The translations under genes and the position numbers were made by a program. From NCBI RefSeq assembly GCF_001712795.1, contig NZ_KV757639.1, positions 1-43,155 on the forward strand: a DNA stretch of 43,155 nucleotides. Direction: 5' to 3'. This document shows, piece by piece, positions 32,740-42,998 of this stretch (its first letter is position 1; each line of letters opens with the position of its first letter). The notes beneath the pieces are model-generated. The model searched no databases, was not told where the DNA came from, and worked only from the letters and a program-made list of their open reading frames with translations. Source of the DNA: Nostoc sp. KVJ20 (lineage in GTDB: Bacteria > Cyanobacteriota > Cyanobacteriia > Cyanobacteriales > Nostocaceae).

Positions 32740-33480
32740 TATATTTTGTTAAGTTGTGCTAAAAAAATATAACTCTAGGGGGACAAAAATATGCTAATAT
32801 TATTCCCTCAAAAACATTTTGCTTGCGCCATAATGATAAAGGAAGGAACCTAAAACTTTTCGTCTGAATTTTCCGTGCTGTTATGGCTTGGCCATCCTCC
32901 CAATCTCTACAAGCGGATGCTCTCCACACATGACTAACCGTGCCAATCCAAATTGAGCTAGACTTTTGCACAACATCGGCTTGGTGTGTATTGAACCTAT
33001 TGAAAATCGTTAAACAAAATTGCCTTGTGAGTACAATTCAGCAAAATAAAGTGATTCTGATTCAAAACCGACAAGGTACGGATCATCCCCTCAGTCTTAG
33101 GATATCTAGGATATCACTGAGAGTATAAACAGCGGGGTGGACTGAAGACACACCGGATGGAGCTGCGTCAGCAAATTAACGCGCTTTTTGGAGGGGAAGT
33201 GAGGAAAGTAGATCAAACTCAGGAATATCTCAGCATATTCTTTTTGAAATGGGGATTGGGGATGAGGTGTGGGGTGCAGAGTGGAAAGACTTTCAGCAAC
33301 TTCTTTCCTGCTCCTCTGCTCCCACATTTCCTATTTAAGAGCGATTACTCCATTGTCAAAATGCTCATTCCAGCCAGCTTTAATCGCTGCGTTTGTCCAC
33401 ACCTGTAAACAACAAGTGTGTAATAAAAAGTTCCCAAACAGCTAAGGACACTGGCTAGCAGTGGGAAGCGTTAAAGAGCA
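32740..33480. other. Long leader/promoter region of rpoB
   Basis: These ~740 bp contain no gene I can support. Short frames at 32940-33128 and 33157-33408 lack protein character, and the second is partly repeat sequence. Notable elements are GGATATCTAGGATATC (about 33099-33114), an imperfect palindrome, and a G-rich/C-rich pair (about 33247-33290 and 33305-33325). TTGTCA at about 33353 with TTTAAT 20 bases on is a poor promoter match. A long 5' leader with its own control is possible. Confidence 0.4.
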
Positions 33481-33522
33481 GTGTCCAAGGGAAAAGTTAA
33501 CCAGGTTGACAAAGGTAGAGGC

Positions 33523-36500
33523 ATGACTAAAGAAACATATATGGAACCCGCCTTTCTATTGCCCGACTTGATTGAAATCCAGCGGTCAAGCTTTCGCTGG
33601 TTTTTGGAAGAAGGGCTGATAGAAGAACTTAACTCCTTTAGTCCTATTACAGATTATACGGGCAAATTAGAACTGCACTTTTTAGGTCATAACTACAAAC
33701 TCAAAGAACCAAAGTACAGCGTTGAAGAAGCCAAACGGCGGGATAGCACCTATGCCGTCCAAATGTATGTTCCCACACGGTTGATTAATAAGGAAACCGG
33801 GGAAATCAAAGAGCAAGAGGTATTCATTGGTGATTTGCCCTTGATGACCGATCGCGGGACGTTTATTATTAACGGAGCCGAGCGGGTAATTGTCAATCAA
33901 ATAGTGCGATCGCCAGGGGTTTATTACAAATCAGAAATCGACAAAAACGGGCGACGTACTTATTCAGCTAGCTTAATTCCTAACCGGGGAGCATGGCTGA
34001 AATTTGAAACAGACCGTAACGATTTAGTTTGGGTACGCATCGACAAAACCCGCAAACTATCAGCGCAGGTACTTCTAAAAGCTTTAGGGTTATCAGACAA
34101 CGAAATATTCGATGCCTTACGCCACCCCGAATATTTCCAAAAAACCATCGAAAAAGAAGGGCAGTTTTCTGAAGAAGAAGCCCTGATGGAGTTATATCGG
34201 AAACTGCGTCCTGGTGAACCACCCACAGTATTAGGTGGACAACAACTTCTAGATTCTCGTTTCTTTGACCCAAAACGTTATGACCTTGGTCGCGTCGGAC
34301 GGTACAAGCTCAACAAGAAATTGCGCCTTTCTGTTCCCGACACGATGCGCGTGTTGACTGCTGGCGATATCTTGGCAGCCGTAGATTACCTGATCAATCT
34401 AGAATATGACATCGGTAATATCGATGACATTGACCACTTAGGCAACCGTCGGGTGAGAAGCGTCGGGGAATTGCTGCAAAACCAAGTGCGGGTCGGTTTA
34501 AACCGCTTAGAGAGAATCATTCGGGAACGGATGACTGTATCCGATGCTGAAGTCCTAACTCCTGCTTCCTTGGTGAACCCTAAACCATTGGTAGCAGCAA
34601 TTAAAGAATTCTTTGGTTCCAGCCAATTAAGTCAGTTCATGGATCAAACCAATCCTCTCGCAGAACTGACCCACAAACGCCGTCTGAGCGCCCTTGGTCC
34701 TGGTGGTTTAACTCGTGAACGCGCCGGTTTTGCGGTGCGGGATATTCACCCTAGTCACTATGGACGTATTTGCCCCATTGAGACACCAGAAGGCCCCAAC
34801 GCCGGATTGATTGGCTCCTTAGCAACCCATGCGCGGGTTAACCTGTACGGCTTCCTAGAAACACCATTTAGACCTGTAGAAAATGGGCGAGTCAGATTTG
34901 ATCTGCCTCCAGCCTACATGACAGCCGATGAAGAAGACGATCTGCGGGTTGCTCCGGGAGATATTCCTGTAGATGAAACCGGGCACATTATTGGGCCATT
35001 AGTGCCAGTCCGTTATCGTCAAGAATTTTCTACCACAACACCAGAGCAGGTGGACTACGTAGCAGTATCTCCTGTACAGATTGTATCGGTAGCAACCAGC
35101 ATGATTCCCTTCTTGGAGCATGATGACGCTAACCGAGCGCTGATGGGATCGAACATGCAACGGCAAGCAGTACCCCTGCTCAAACCAGAGCGACCGCTGG
35201 TGGGTACTGGTTTGGAAGCGCAAGGAGCAAGAGACTCTGGGATGGTAATTGTATCGCGTACTGATGGCGATGTCACTTATGTGGATGCCACAGAAATTCG
35301 CGTCCGCCCCAAACCTAACACCTCCGAGATTAGATATACCCTTTCCAAGTACCAACGCTCAAACCAAGACACCTGTTTAAATCAGAAACCTCTCGTCCGC
35401 ATTGGTGAGCGAGTTGTTGCTGGTCAGGTATTGGCTGATGGTTCCTCCACCGAAGGCGGTGAATTGGCACTGGGACAAAATATCGTGGTTGCCTATATGC
35501 CTTGGGAAGGCTACAACTACGAAGATGCGATTTTAATCTCTGAAAGACTGGTACAAGATGATGTCTACACCTCAATTCACATTGAAAAATATGAAATTGA
35601 AGCTAGACAGACCAAACTGGGGCCAGAAGAAATCACCAGAGAAATTCCCAACGTCGGGGAAGATGCCTTACGTCAGTTGGATGAACAGGGAATCATTCGC
35701 ATTGGGGCATGGGTAGAAGCTGGAGATATCTTAGTAGGAAAAGTCACACCAAAAGGTGAATCTGACCAACCGCCAGAAGAAAAATTGTTGCGGGCCATTT
35801 TCGGTGAAAAAGCACGGGATGTGCGGGACAATTCCCTGCGAGTACCAAACGGTGAAAAAGGTCGCGTAGTTGATGTGCGCTTGTTTACTCGTGAACAAGG
35901 CGATGAACTGCCACCAGGAGCCAATATGGTAGTCCGGGTGTATGTTGCTCAAAAACGCAAAATCCAAGTTGGCGACAAAATGGCAGGACGCCACGGTAAT
36001 AAAGGGATTATTTCTCGGATATTACCGGCGGAAGATATGCCTTATTTGCCCGATGGTTCACCAGTGGACATTGTACTTAACCCCTTGGGCGTACCCAGTC
36101 GGATGAACGTCGGACAAGTATTTGAGTGCCTGTTGGGTTGGGCTGGTCAAACCTTGGGAGTCCGATTTAAGATTACTCCCTTTGATGAAATGTACGGTGA
36201 AGAGACATCCCGCCGAATCGTGCATGGCAAATTGCAAGAAGCACGGGACGAAACAGGGAAAGACTGGGTATATAACCCAGATAACCCAGGCAAAATCATG
36301 GTGTATGACGGTCGGACAGGTGAACCCTTTGACCGAGCAATTACCATCGGTGTGGCTTACATGCTGAAACTGGTGCATTTGGTAGATGATAAGATCCACG
36401 CCCGTTCCACAGGCCCATACTCACTGGTGACTCAGCAACCCTTGGGTGGTAAAGCACAACAAGGTGGTCAGCGGTTTGGAGAAATGGAAGTGTGGGCATT

Positions 36501-36822
36501 GGAAGCCTTTGGTGCGGCTTACACCTTACAGGAATTGCTCACAGTTAAATCTGACGATATGCAAGGACGGAATGAAGCGTTAAATGCGATCGTTAAAGGT
36601 AAGGCAATTCCTCGTCCTGGAACTCCAGAATCCTTTAAAGTGCTAATGCGCGAGTTGCAATCATTGGGGTTAGATATTGCTGTACACAAGGTAGAAACCC
36701 AAACGGACGGCAGTTCCCTAGATGTGGAAGTCGATTTGATGGCAGACCAATCAGCCCGTCGCACACCTCCTCGACCAACTTACGAATCTCTTTCCCGCGA
36801 ATCGCTGGAAGACGACGAATAA
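33523..36822 (+). CDS. rpoB: RNA polymerase beta subunit
   Basis: RpoB forms one side of the active-site cleft of RNA polymerase. With this start it has 1099 residues, normal for cyanobacteria. Landmarks are LPDLIEIQRSSFRWFLEEGL near the N-terminus, the rifampicin-region sequence SQLSQFMDQTNPLAELTHKR followed by RLSALGPGGLTRERAGF, EGYNYEDAILISERLV, GDKMAGRHGNKGIIS and, at the end, EMEVWALEAFGAAYTLQELL. I prefer the ATG at 33523: AAAGG lies 8 bases upstream and the protein then begins MTKETYMEPAFLLPDL, close to homologues. The frame is open from a GTG at 33481, adding 14 residues. Downstream, only repeats separate it from rpoC1. Confidence 0.97.
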   Translation: MTKETYMEPAFLLPDLIEIQRSSFRWFLEEGLIEELNSFSPITDYTGKLELHFLGHNYKLKEPKYSVEEAKRRDSTYAVQMYVPTRLINKETGEIKEQEVFIGDLPLMTDRGTFIINGAERVIVNQIVRSPGVYYKSEIDKNGRRTYSASLIPNRGAWLKFETDRNDLVWVRIDKTRKLSAQVLLKALGLSDNEIFDALRHPEYFQKTIEKEGQFSEEEALMELYRKLRPGEPPTVLGGQQLLDSRFFDPKRYDLGRVGRYKLNKKLRLSVPDTMRVLTAGDILAAVDYLINLEYDIGNIDDIDHLGNRRVRSVGELLQNQVRVGLNRLERIIRERMTVSDAEVLTPASLVNPKPLVAAIKEFFGSSQLSQFMDQTNPLAELTHKRRLSALGPGGLTRERAGFAVRDIHPSHYGRICPIETPEGPNAGLIGSLATHARVNLYGFLETPFRPVENGRVRFDLPPAYMTADEEDDLRVAPGDIPVDETGHIIGPLVPVRYRQEFSTTTPEQVDYVAVSPVQIVSVATSMIPFLEHDDANRALMGSNMQRQAVPLLKPERPLVGTGLEAQGARDSGMVIVSRTDGDVTYVDATEIRVRPKPNTSEIRYTLSKYQRSNQDTCLNQKPLVRIGERVVAGQVLADGSSTEGGELALGQNIVVAYMPWEGYNYEDAILISERLVQDDVYTSIHIEKYEIEARQTKLGPEEITREIPNVGEDALRQLDEQGIIRIGAWVEAGDILVGKVTPKGESDQPPEEKLLRAIFGEKARDVRDNSLRVPNGEKGRVVDVRLFTREQGDELPPGANMVVRVYVAQKRKIQVGDKMAGRHGNKGIISRILPAEDMPYLPDGSPVDIVLNPLGVPSRMNVGQVFECLLGWAGQTLGVRFKITPFDEMYGEETSRRIVHGKLQEARDETGKDWVYNPDNPGKIMVYDGRTGEPFDRAITIGVAYMLKLVHLVDDKIHARSTGPYSLVTQQPLGGKAQQGGQRFGEMEVWALEAFGAAYTLQELLTVKSDDMQGRNEALNAIVKGKAIPRPGTPESFKVLMRELQSLGLDIAVHKVETQTDGSSLDVEVDLMADQSARRTPPRPTYESLSRESLEDDE

Positions 36823-36942
36823 TTCGTAATTGATAATTCGTAATTCGTAATTGAAGAATTAATTACGAATTACGAATTAAAAATTGTTAATTACGAATTA
36901 GAAATTGTTAATTACGAATTACGAATTACGAATTACGAATTA
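36823..36942. repeat. TTACGAA/TAATTCG heptamer array between rpoB and rpoC1
   Basis: The whole gap is made of TAATTCG units (36831-36852), then the inverse TTACGAA units (36863-36942), in about 12 copies with AAATTGTTAA spacers. The two orientations can pair into a long hairpin. The array ends four bases before the rpoC1 ATG, leaving no Shine-Dalgarno sequence. Such short tandemly repeated repeats (STRR) are known in heterocystous cyanobacteria. Confidence 0.85.
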
Positions 36943-36945
36943 AGT

Positions 36946-38823
36946 ATGAGACCTGCCCAAACTAATCAGTTTGACTACGTAAAAATCGGCTTGGCTTCCC
37001 CTGAACGCATTCGCCAGTGGGGCGAGAGAACATTGCCCAATGGTCAAGTAGTCGGTGAAGTTACCAAGCCAGAAACAATTAACTACCGAACTCTCAAGCC
37101 AGAGATGGATGGCTTGTTTTGTGAGCGCATCTTTGGCCCAGCGAAAGATTGGGAATGTCATTGTGGCAAGTATAAGAGAGTTCGTCACAGAGGTATTGTT
37201 TGTGAGCGCTGTGGTGTAGAAGTCACCGAGTCACGGGTGCGTCGTCACCGCATGGGCTATATTAAACTCGCCGCACCAGTAGCTCACGTTTGGTATCTCA
37301 AGGGTATTCCTAGCTATATTTCCATCCTGTTGGATATGCCCTTGCGGGATGTCGAGCAGATTGTCTATTTCAACTCTTATGTTGTCCTGAGTCCAGGTAA
37401 TGCCGAAACTTTAACTTACAAACAACTACTGAGTGAAGACCAGTGGTTGGAAATAGAAGACCAAATTTATAGCGAAGATTCTGTGCTGCAAGGCGTAGAG
37501 GTAGGTATTGGGGCTGAAGCGCTGTTGCGTTTGCTTGCCGATATCAATTTGGAACAAGAAGCCGAAAGCCTACGCGAAGAAATTGGCAACGCCAAGGGAC
37601 AAAAGAGAGCCAAGCTAATTAAGCGACTACGGGTGATTGACAACTTCATCGCTACTGGTTCTAAACCAGAGTGGATGGTAATGGCAGTTATTCCCGTAAT
37701 TCCGCCCGACTTGCGGCCAATGGTGCAACTAGATGGCGGACGGTTTGCTACTAGCGATTTGAATGATTTGTATCGGCGGGTAATTAACCGGAACAATCGT
37801 TTGGCACGCTTGCAAGAAATTTTGGCACCAGAGATTATTGTGCGGAACGAAAAGCGGATGCTGCAAGAAGCAGTGGACGCTTTGATTGACAATGGTCGTC
37901 GGGGACGCACTGTGGTAGGGGCAAATAACCGACCCCTGAAATCTTTGTCCGACATTATTGAGGGTAAGCAAGGACGTTTCCGACAAAACTTGTTAGGTAA
38001 ACGAGTTGACTACTCTGGACGTTCGGTAATTGTGGTCGGGCCAAAGCTGAAAATTCACCAGTGCGGTTTGCCTAGAGAAATGGCGATTGAACTATTTCAA
38101 CCATTTGTGATTAACCGCCTGATTCGTAGCGGTATGGTGAATAACATCAAAGCTGCAAAAAAGCTGATATCCCGCAATGATCCCAGTGTTTGGGATGTGT
38201 TGGAAGAGGTGATTGAAGGACACCCTGTAATGCTAAACCGGGCACCAACTTTGCACCGTTTGGGTATTCAGTCTTTTGAACCAATTTTGGTAGAAGGTAG
38301 AGCGATTCAATTGCATCCTCTAGTTTGTCCGGCGTTTAACGCCGACTTTGACGGCGACCAAATGGCGGTACACGTCCCTCTATCGTTAGAAAGTCAGGCT
38401 GAAGCGCGGTTGTTGATGTTGGCTTCTAACAATATTTTGTCACCAGCCACAGGTAAACCCATCATCACGCCCAGTCAAGATATGGTGTTGGGAGCCTATT
38501 ATTTAACAGCAGAAAATCCTGGTGCAACTAAAGGGGCAGGAAATTACTATTCCTCGTTGGAGGACGTAATTATGGCTTTCCAGCAAGATCAAATTGACTT
38601 GCACACCTATATTTACGTAAGGTTTGACGGTGAAATAGAATCAGACCAACCCGATACAGAACCGGTGAAAGTGACGGAAAACGAGGATGGTACTCGCACA
38701 TTACTCTATAAGTTCCGTCGAGTCAGACAAGACGCTAAAGGCAATGTACTTTCACAGTATATATACACAACTCCTGGACGCGTTATTTACAACAATGCCA
38801 TTCAGGAAGCGCTAGCAAGTTAG
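36946..38823 (+). CDS. rpoC1: RNA polymerase gamma (beta' N-terminal) subunit
   Basis: RpoC1 is the N-terminal part of beta', encoded separately in cyanobacteria and plastids. The 625 residues carry the zinc-binding site CHCGKYKRVRHRGIVCERCG (about 66-85), the clamp region, QGRFRQNLLGKRVDYSGRSV and the catalytic Mg2+ motif NADFDGD at 465-471. The product works only together with RpoC2, RpoB and the alpha subunits. The protein start RPAQTNQFDYVKIGLASPER is typical. The ATG is preceded by the heptamer array rather than a ribosome binding site, so initiation may depend on the A/T-rich leader. Transcription is probably from upstream of rpoB. Confidence 0.97.
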   Translation: MRPAQTNQFDYVKIGLASPERIRQWGERTLPNGQVVGEVTKPETINYRTLKPEMDGLFCERIFGPAKDWECHCGKYKRVRHRGIVCERCGVEVTESRVRRHRMGYIKLAAPVAHVWYLKGIPSYISILLDMPLRDVEQIVYFNSYVVLSPGNAETLTYKQLLSEDQWLEIEDQIYSEDSVLQGVEVGIGAEALLRLLADINLEQEAESLREEIGNAKGQKRAKLIKRLRVIDNFIATGSKPEWMVMAVIPVIPPDLRPMVQLDGGRFATSDLNDLYRRVINRNNRLARLQEILAPEIIVRNEKRMLQEAVDALIDNGRRGRTVVGANNRPLKSLSDIIEGKQGRFRQNLLGKRVDYSGRSVIVVGPKLKIHQCGLPREMAIELFQPFVINRLIRSGMVNNIKAAKKLISRNDPSVWDVLEEVIEGHPVMLNRAPTLHRLGIQSFEPILVEGRAIQLHPLVCPAFNADFDGDQMAVHVPLSLESQAEARLLMLASNNILSPATGKPIITPSQDMVLGAYYLTAENPGATKGAGNYYSSLEDVIMAFQQDQIDLHTYIYVRFDGEIESDQPDTEPVKVTENEDGTRTLLYKFRRVRQDAKGNVLSQYIYTTPGRVIYNNAIQEALAS

Positions 38824-38863
38824 AGAATAGGGCATGGGGCATAGTGCATAGGGAACAATTACC

Positions 38864-38909
38864 AATGCCCAATGCCCAATGCCCAATGCCCAATGCCCAA
38901 TGCCCAATG
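38864..38909. repeat. AATGCCC tandem heptamers between rpoC1 and rpoC2
   Basis: Six exact copies of AATGCCC (38864-38905) and a partial seventh occur in tandem. The bases just before (GGGCATGGGGCATAGTGCAT, about 38830-38850) are partly complementary, so a hairpin is possible. The repeat family differs from that in the rpoB-rpoC1 gap. Confidence 0.9.
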
Positions 38910-38927
38910 ACTCAGGACTAATGATTA

Positions 38928-41900
38928 ATGACTAACGAAAAAATGATTTTTCGCAATCGCGTAGTTAACAAAAGTCAACTGCAAAAATTAATTTCTTGGG
39001 CCTTTACGAATTATGGTACAGCGCGAACCGCAGTGATGGCGGACAAATTGAAAGATTTGGGATTTCGCTACGCTACCAAAGCCGGGGTTTCCATCAGTGT
39101 AGATGACTTGATGATACCACCAACTAAGCGATTGCTCTTAGAAGCAGCCGAGGAAGAAATTCGCGCTACTGAAACCCGTTATCAACGGGGAGAAATCACT
39201 GAAGTAGAACGCTTCCAAAAGGTAATCGATACTTGGAACGGTACTAGTGAAGCCTTGAAAGATGAAGTCGTCGTTCACTTCAAGAAGACTAATCCCCTGA
39301 ACTCCGTATATATGATGGCATTTTCCGGGGCACGGGGTAACATCTCTCAAGTGCGGCAATTGGTGGGGATGCGGGGACTGATGGCAGATCCTCAAGGGGA
39401 AATTATCGATTTGCCGATCAAAACCAACTTCCGTGAAGGACTGACTGTAACGGAATATATTATTTCGTCTTACGGTGCCAGAAAAGGATTGGTGGATACT
39501 GCCTTGCGGACGGCTGACTCCGGTTATCTGACTCGCCGTTTGGTGGACGTATCCCAGGATGTGATTATTCGGGAATTTGACTGCGGCACCACTAGAGGTC
39601 TTAGCATTCGACCAATGACAGAAGGTGCCAAAACCCTGATTCCTCTGGCGACCCGCTTGATGGGACGAGTAATTGGCGAAGATGTGGTGCATCCGGTCAC
39701 AAAAGAAGTGATTGCCGCCCGCAATTCCCCAATTTCTGAGGATTTGGCGAAGAAAATTGAAGAATCTGGGGTGGGAGAAGTTGTGGTGCGATCGCCACTA
39801 ACTTGTGAAGCCGCACGTTCTGTCTGTCAACACTGCTACGGCTGGAGTTTGGCACACGCCAAGATGGTAGATTTGGGCGAAGCTGTGGGGATTATTGCCG
39901 CCCAAAGTATCGGCGAACCTGGTACTCAATTAACCATGCGGACATTCCACACAGGTGGGGTGTTCACTGGAGAAGTGGCGCAACAAGTTCGTTCTAAAAT
40001 TGATGGGACTGTCAAACTTCCCCGCAAATTGAAGACCAGAACGTATCGTACCCGCCACGGGGAAGATGCACTCTATGTTGAAGCTAATGGCATCATGCTT
40101 TTGGAACCAACAAAAGTAGGTGATGTTACCCCAGATAACCAAGAGGTTCATCTTACCCAAGGTTCAACATTATATGTATTTGATGGAAATAAGGTAAAAC
40201 AAGGTCAGTTATTGGCAGAGGTTGCCCTTGGTGGACGCACAACTCGGACTAATACAGAAAAAGCCGTTAAAGATGTTGCCTCCGACTTAGCTGGGGAAGT
40301 CCAATTTGCCGAAGTAGTTCCAGAACAAAAAACTGACCGTCAAGGTAATACCACAACCACAGCCGCACGCGGTGGCTTGATTTGGATTTTGTCTGGAGAA
40401 GTTTACAACTTGCCGCCTGGTGCAGAATTGGTGGTGAAAAATGGTGATGCGATCGCTTCTAATGGAGTTTTAGCAGAAACTAAATTAACTAGTTTGCACG
40501 GCGGTGTGGTGCGCTTGCCCGAAGCTACTCCAGGTAAGAGTACCAGAGAAATTGAGATTATCACCGCTTCTGTAGTCCTAGACCAGGCAACGGTGACAGT
40601 CCAAAGTTCCCAAGGTCGCAATAACTACTTAGTCTCCACTGGCAACAACCAAGTATTTAACCTCCGAGCTACACCGGGCACAAAAGTGCAAAATGGTCAA
40701 GTAGTAGCTGAGTTAATTGATGACCGCTATCGCACAACCACTGGTGGATTCCTGAAATTCGCGGGTGTTGAAGTCCAGAAAAAAGGTAAAGCCAAGCTGG
40801 GTTATGAAGTTGTGCAGGGTGGTACTCTGTTGTGGATTCCCGAAGAAAGCCACGAAGTTAATAAAGATATCTCCTTGCTGTTGGTGGAAGATGGTCAGTT
40901 TGTAGAAGCTGGCACTGAGGTAGTAAAAGATATCTTCTGTCAAAACAGCGGTGTGGTAGAAGTCACCCAGAAAAACGACATCCTGCGGGAAGTGGTGGTG
41001 AAGCCAGGGGAACTGCTGATGGTGGACGATCCAGAATCAGTTATCGGGCGAGATAACACCTTCATCCAACCAGGTGAGGAATTCCAAGGCAATGTTGCTA
41101 CAGAATTGCGTTATATCCAGTATGTAGAAACACCAGAAGGGCCCGCCCTGTTGAGTCGTCCAGTAGTTGAATTTGCCGTACCGGATAATCCAGATGTGCC
41201 ATCAACCACATCGGTAAGTCAAGAAACCGGGCGATCGATTCAGTTGCGAGCTGTGCAAAGACTACCTTACAAAGATTCAGAACGCGTCAAATCTGTTGAA
41301 GGTGTGGAACTGCTGCGAACCCAGCTTGTGCTGGAAATTGAGCAAGAAGGGGAACAAGACCACAATGCCTCACCTTTAGCAGCAGATATTGAATTGGTAC
41401 AGGATACTGAAGACCCAGAAGTTCAACGTTTACAACTGGTAATTTTGGAATCCTTGGTAATTCGTCGAGACATTACCGCCGATGCTACTCAAGGTAGCAC
41501 CCAGACAACACTTGAGGTACATGATGGGTTAACCATTGCCCCCGGTTCTGTGGTCGCACGTACCCAAATTTTGTGTAAAGAAGGTGGAGAAGTGCGGGGC
41601 GTTAAAAAAGGAACCGAAAACGTGCGTCGCTGTTTGGTGTTGCGCGACGCTGACAGGCTTCCCATTAATACTAGTACTCAGCCCAAGGTGAAAGTGGGTG
41701 ACTTGCTAGTAGAAGGTACAGAAGTTGCTCCTGGAGTTTTTGCCCCAGAATCAGGGCAAGTAGTGGATATCAAGAGTGCCGCTGCTGCATCTGGTGGAGA
41801 GTCAGCTTTGAGTACTAAAAACTACGTTATTACTACCCGCATCGGTCGCCCTTATCGAGTCAGCCCTGGTGCTGTGTTGCAGATAGAAGACGGCGATTTA

Positions 41901-42974
41901 GTGCAACGGGGTGATAACTTGGTGTTGCTGGTGTTTGAACGCGCCAAAACCGGAGATATCATTCAAGGTTTGCCCCGGATTGAGGAACTACTTGAAGCTC
42001 GGAAACCGAAAGAAGCGTGCATTCTATGCCGACGGGGAGGAGAAGTTAAGGTAGTTTACGGCGATGGTGATGAAGCGATCGCCATCAAGGTCGTAGAATC
42101 AAATGGCGTGGTCACAGATTATCCTCTGGGCCCAGGACAAAATTTGATTGTCCCCGATGGATCTTATGTTTTGGCCGGACAACCCTTAACTGATGGCCCA
42201 TCCAATCCCCACGAAATTTTGGAAATCTTCTTTAGCCTGGGTTCCGAAGACGGAATCTATGCTTGTGCCAGCATTGCCTTGCAGAAGGTACAGACATTCT
42301 TGGTGAATGAAGTGCAAATGGTGTATCAGTCTCAAGGGATTGATATTTCCGATAAACACATTGAAGTGATTGTTCGCCAGATGACCAACAAAGTGCGGAT
42401 TGATGATGGTGGTGACACCACTATGCTTCCCGGCGAATTGGTGGAACTGCGCCAAGTTGAGCAGGTGAACGAAGCGATGGCAATTACAGGCGGTGCTAGG
42501 GCACAGTATACCCCAGTATTGTTGGGGATCACCAAAGCATCCTTGAACACCGACAGCTTTATTTCCGCCGCATCCTTCCAAGAGACAACACGGGTACTTA
42601 CTGAAGCCGCCATCGAAGGCAAATCTGACTGGTTGCGCGGATTAAAGGAAAACGTGATTATCGGGCGATTGATTCCGGCTGGTACTGGTTACAATACCTA
42701 TGAAGAACCAGGAGCGATCGATGATTATGCTGCTGAGATTAGCAGTAGTGTCTTAGATGAAGTTGATGATCCCTTGGATATGGTCTTAGATGACCGCACA
42801 GCTCGCACCTATAATTTAGATTCTCCGACTCTTGGGGAATCGGGTTTTGGCAGCAGACGTGCAGAAAGGTCAGTTCTAGATGACGAAGATGAATTAATCG
42901 CCGATGAAGTAGCAGACGACGACGATTACGAGGAAGAAGAGGAAGACGACGAAGATGATTTCGACGATGAATAG
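38928..42974 (+). CDS. rpoC2: RNA polymerase beta' C-terminal subunit
   Basis: RpoC2 is the C-terminal part of beta'. The 1348 residues include the early blocks RNRVVNKSQLQKLISWAF and MMAFSGARGNISQVRQLVGM, plus RGLMADPQGEIIDLPI. The second zinc-ligand region SPLTCEAARSVCQHCYGWS and the trigger-loop region EAVGIIAAQSIGEPGTQLTM follow. The long cyanobacterial insertion (SI3, roughly residues 340-980) with repeated barrel-sandwich-like segments comes next, then the C-terminal jaw blocks (GLPRIEELLEARKPKEA, VEVIVRQMT-like IEVIVRQMTNKVRI). It ends with a very acidic tail of about 30 residues (DDDDYEEEEEDDEDDFDDE), which also occurs in Nostocales homologues. The ATG at 38928 gives MTNEKMIFRNRVV. 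A GAGACG-type hairpin overlaps the stop codon. Confidence 0.97.
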   Translation: MTNEKMIFRNRVVNKSQLQKLISWAFTNYGTARTAVMADKLKDLGFRYATKAGVSISVDDLMIPPTKRLLLEAAEEEIRATETRYQRGEITEVERFQKVIDTWNGTSEALKDEVVVHFKKTNPLNSVYMMAFSGARGNISQVRQLVGMRGLMADPQGEIIDLPIKTNFREGLTVTEYIISSYGARKGLVDTALRTADSGYLTRRLVDVSQDVIIREFDCGTTRGLSIRPMTEGAKTLIPLATRLMGRVIGEDVVHPVTKEVIAARNSPISEDLAKKIEESGVGEVVVRSPLTCEAARSVCQHCYGWSLAHAKMVDLGEAVGIIAAQSIGEPGTQLTMRTFHTGGVFTGEVAQQVRSKIDGTVKLPRKLKTRTYRTRHGEDALYVEANGIMLLEPTKVGDVTPDNQEVHLTQGSTLYVFDGNKVKQGQLLAEVALGGRTTRTNTEKAVKDVASDLAGEVQFAEVVPEQKTDRQGNTTTTAARGGLIWILSGEVYNLPPGAELVVKNGDAIASNGVLAETKLTSLHGGVVRLPEATPGKSTREIEIITASVVLDQATVTVQSSQGRNNYLVSTGNNQVFNLRATPGTKVQNGQVVAELIDDRYRTTTGGFLKFAGVEVQKKGKAKLGYEVVQGGTLLWIPEESHEVNKDISLLLVEDGQFVEAGTEVVKDIFCQNSGVVEVTQKNDILREVVVKPGELLMVDDPESVIGRDNTFIQPGEEFQGNVATELRYIQYVETPEGPALLSRPVVEFAVPDNPDVPSTTSVSQETGRSIQLRAVQRLPYKDSERVKSVEGVELLRTQLVLEIEQEGEQDHNASPLAADIELVQDTEDPEVQRLQLVILESLVIRRDITADATQGSTQTTLEVHDGLTIAPGSVVARTQILCKEGGEVRGVKKGTENVRRCLVLRDADRLPINTSTQPKVKVGDLLVEGTEVAPGVFAPESGQVVDIKSAAAASGGESALSTKNYVITTRIGRPYRVSPGAVLQIEDGDLVQRGDNLVLLVFERAKTGDIIQGLPRIEELLEARKPKEACILCRRGGEVKVVYGDGDEAIAIKVVESNGVVTDYPLGPGQNLIVPDGSYVLAGQPLTDGPSNPHEILEIFFSLGSEDGIYACASIALQKVQTFLVNEVQMVYQSQGIDISDKHIEVIVRQMTNKVRIDDGGDTTMLPGELVELRQVEQVNEAMAITGGARAQYTPVLLGITKASLNTDSFISAASFQETTRVLTEAAIEGKSDWLRGLKENVIIGRLIPAGTGYNTYEEPGAIDDYAAEISSSVLDEVDDPLDMVLDDRTARTYNLDSPTLGESGFGSRRAERSVLDDEDELIADEVADDDDYEEEEEDDEDDFDDE

Positions 42975-42998
42975 AGACTTGAAATTTCGTGTCTCTAT
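42971..42998. repeat. GAGACG-type hairpin at the end of rpoC2
   Basis: ATAGAGAC and GTCTCTAT flank TTGAAATTTCGT, giving a near-perfect hairpin related to the palindrome at 11024. The rpoC2 stop codon is its third base pair region. It may serve as the transcript end of the rpo operon, though no U-run follows. Confidence 0.55.

Noticed and set aside
32759..33408. Short frames in the rpoB leader on both strands
   Set aside because: None has a ribosome binding site or protein-like composition; one is partly a G-rich/C-rich repeat pair.
36823..38909. Tandem repeats considered as a CRISPR array
   Set aside because: Units are 7 bp with no unique spacers and no cas genes nearby; they are short tandem repeats.
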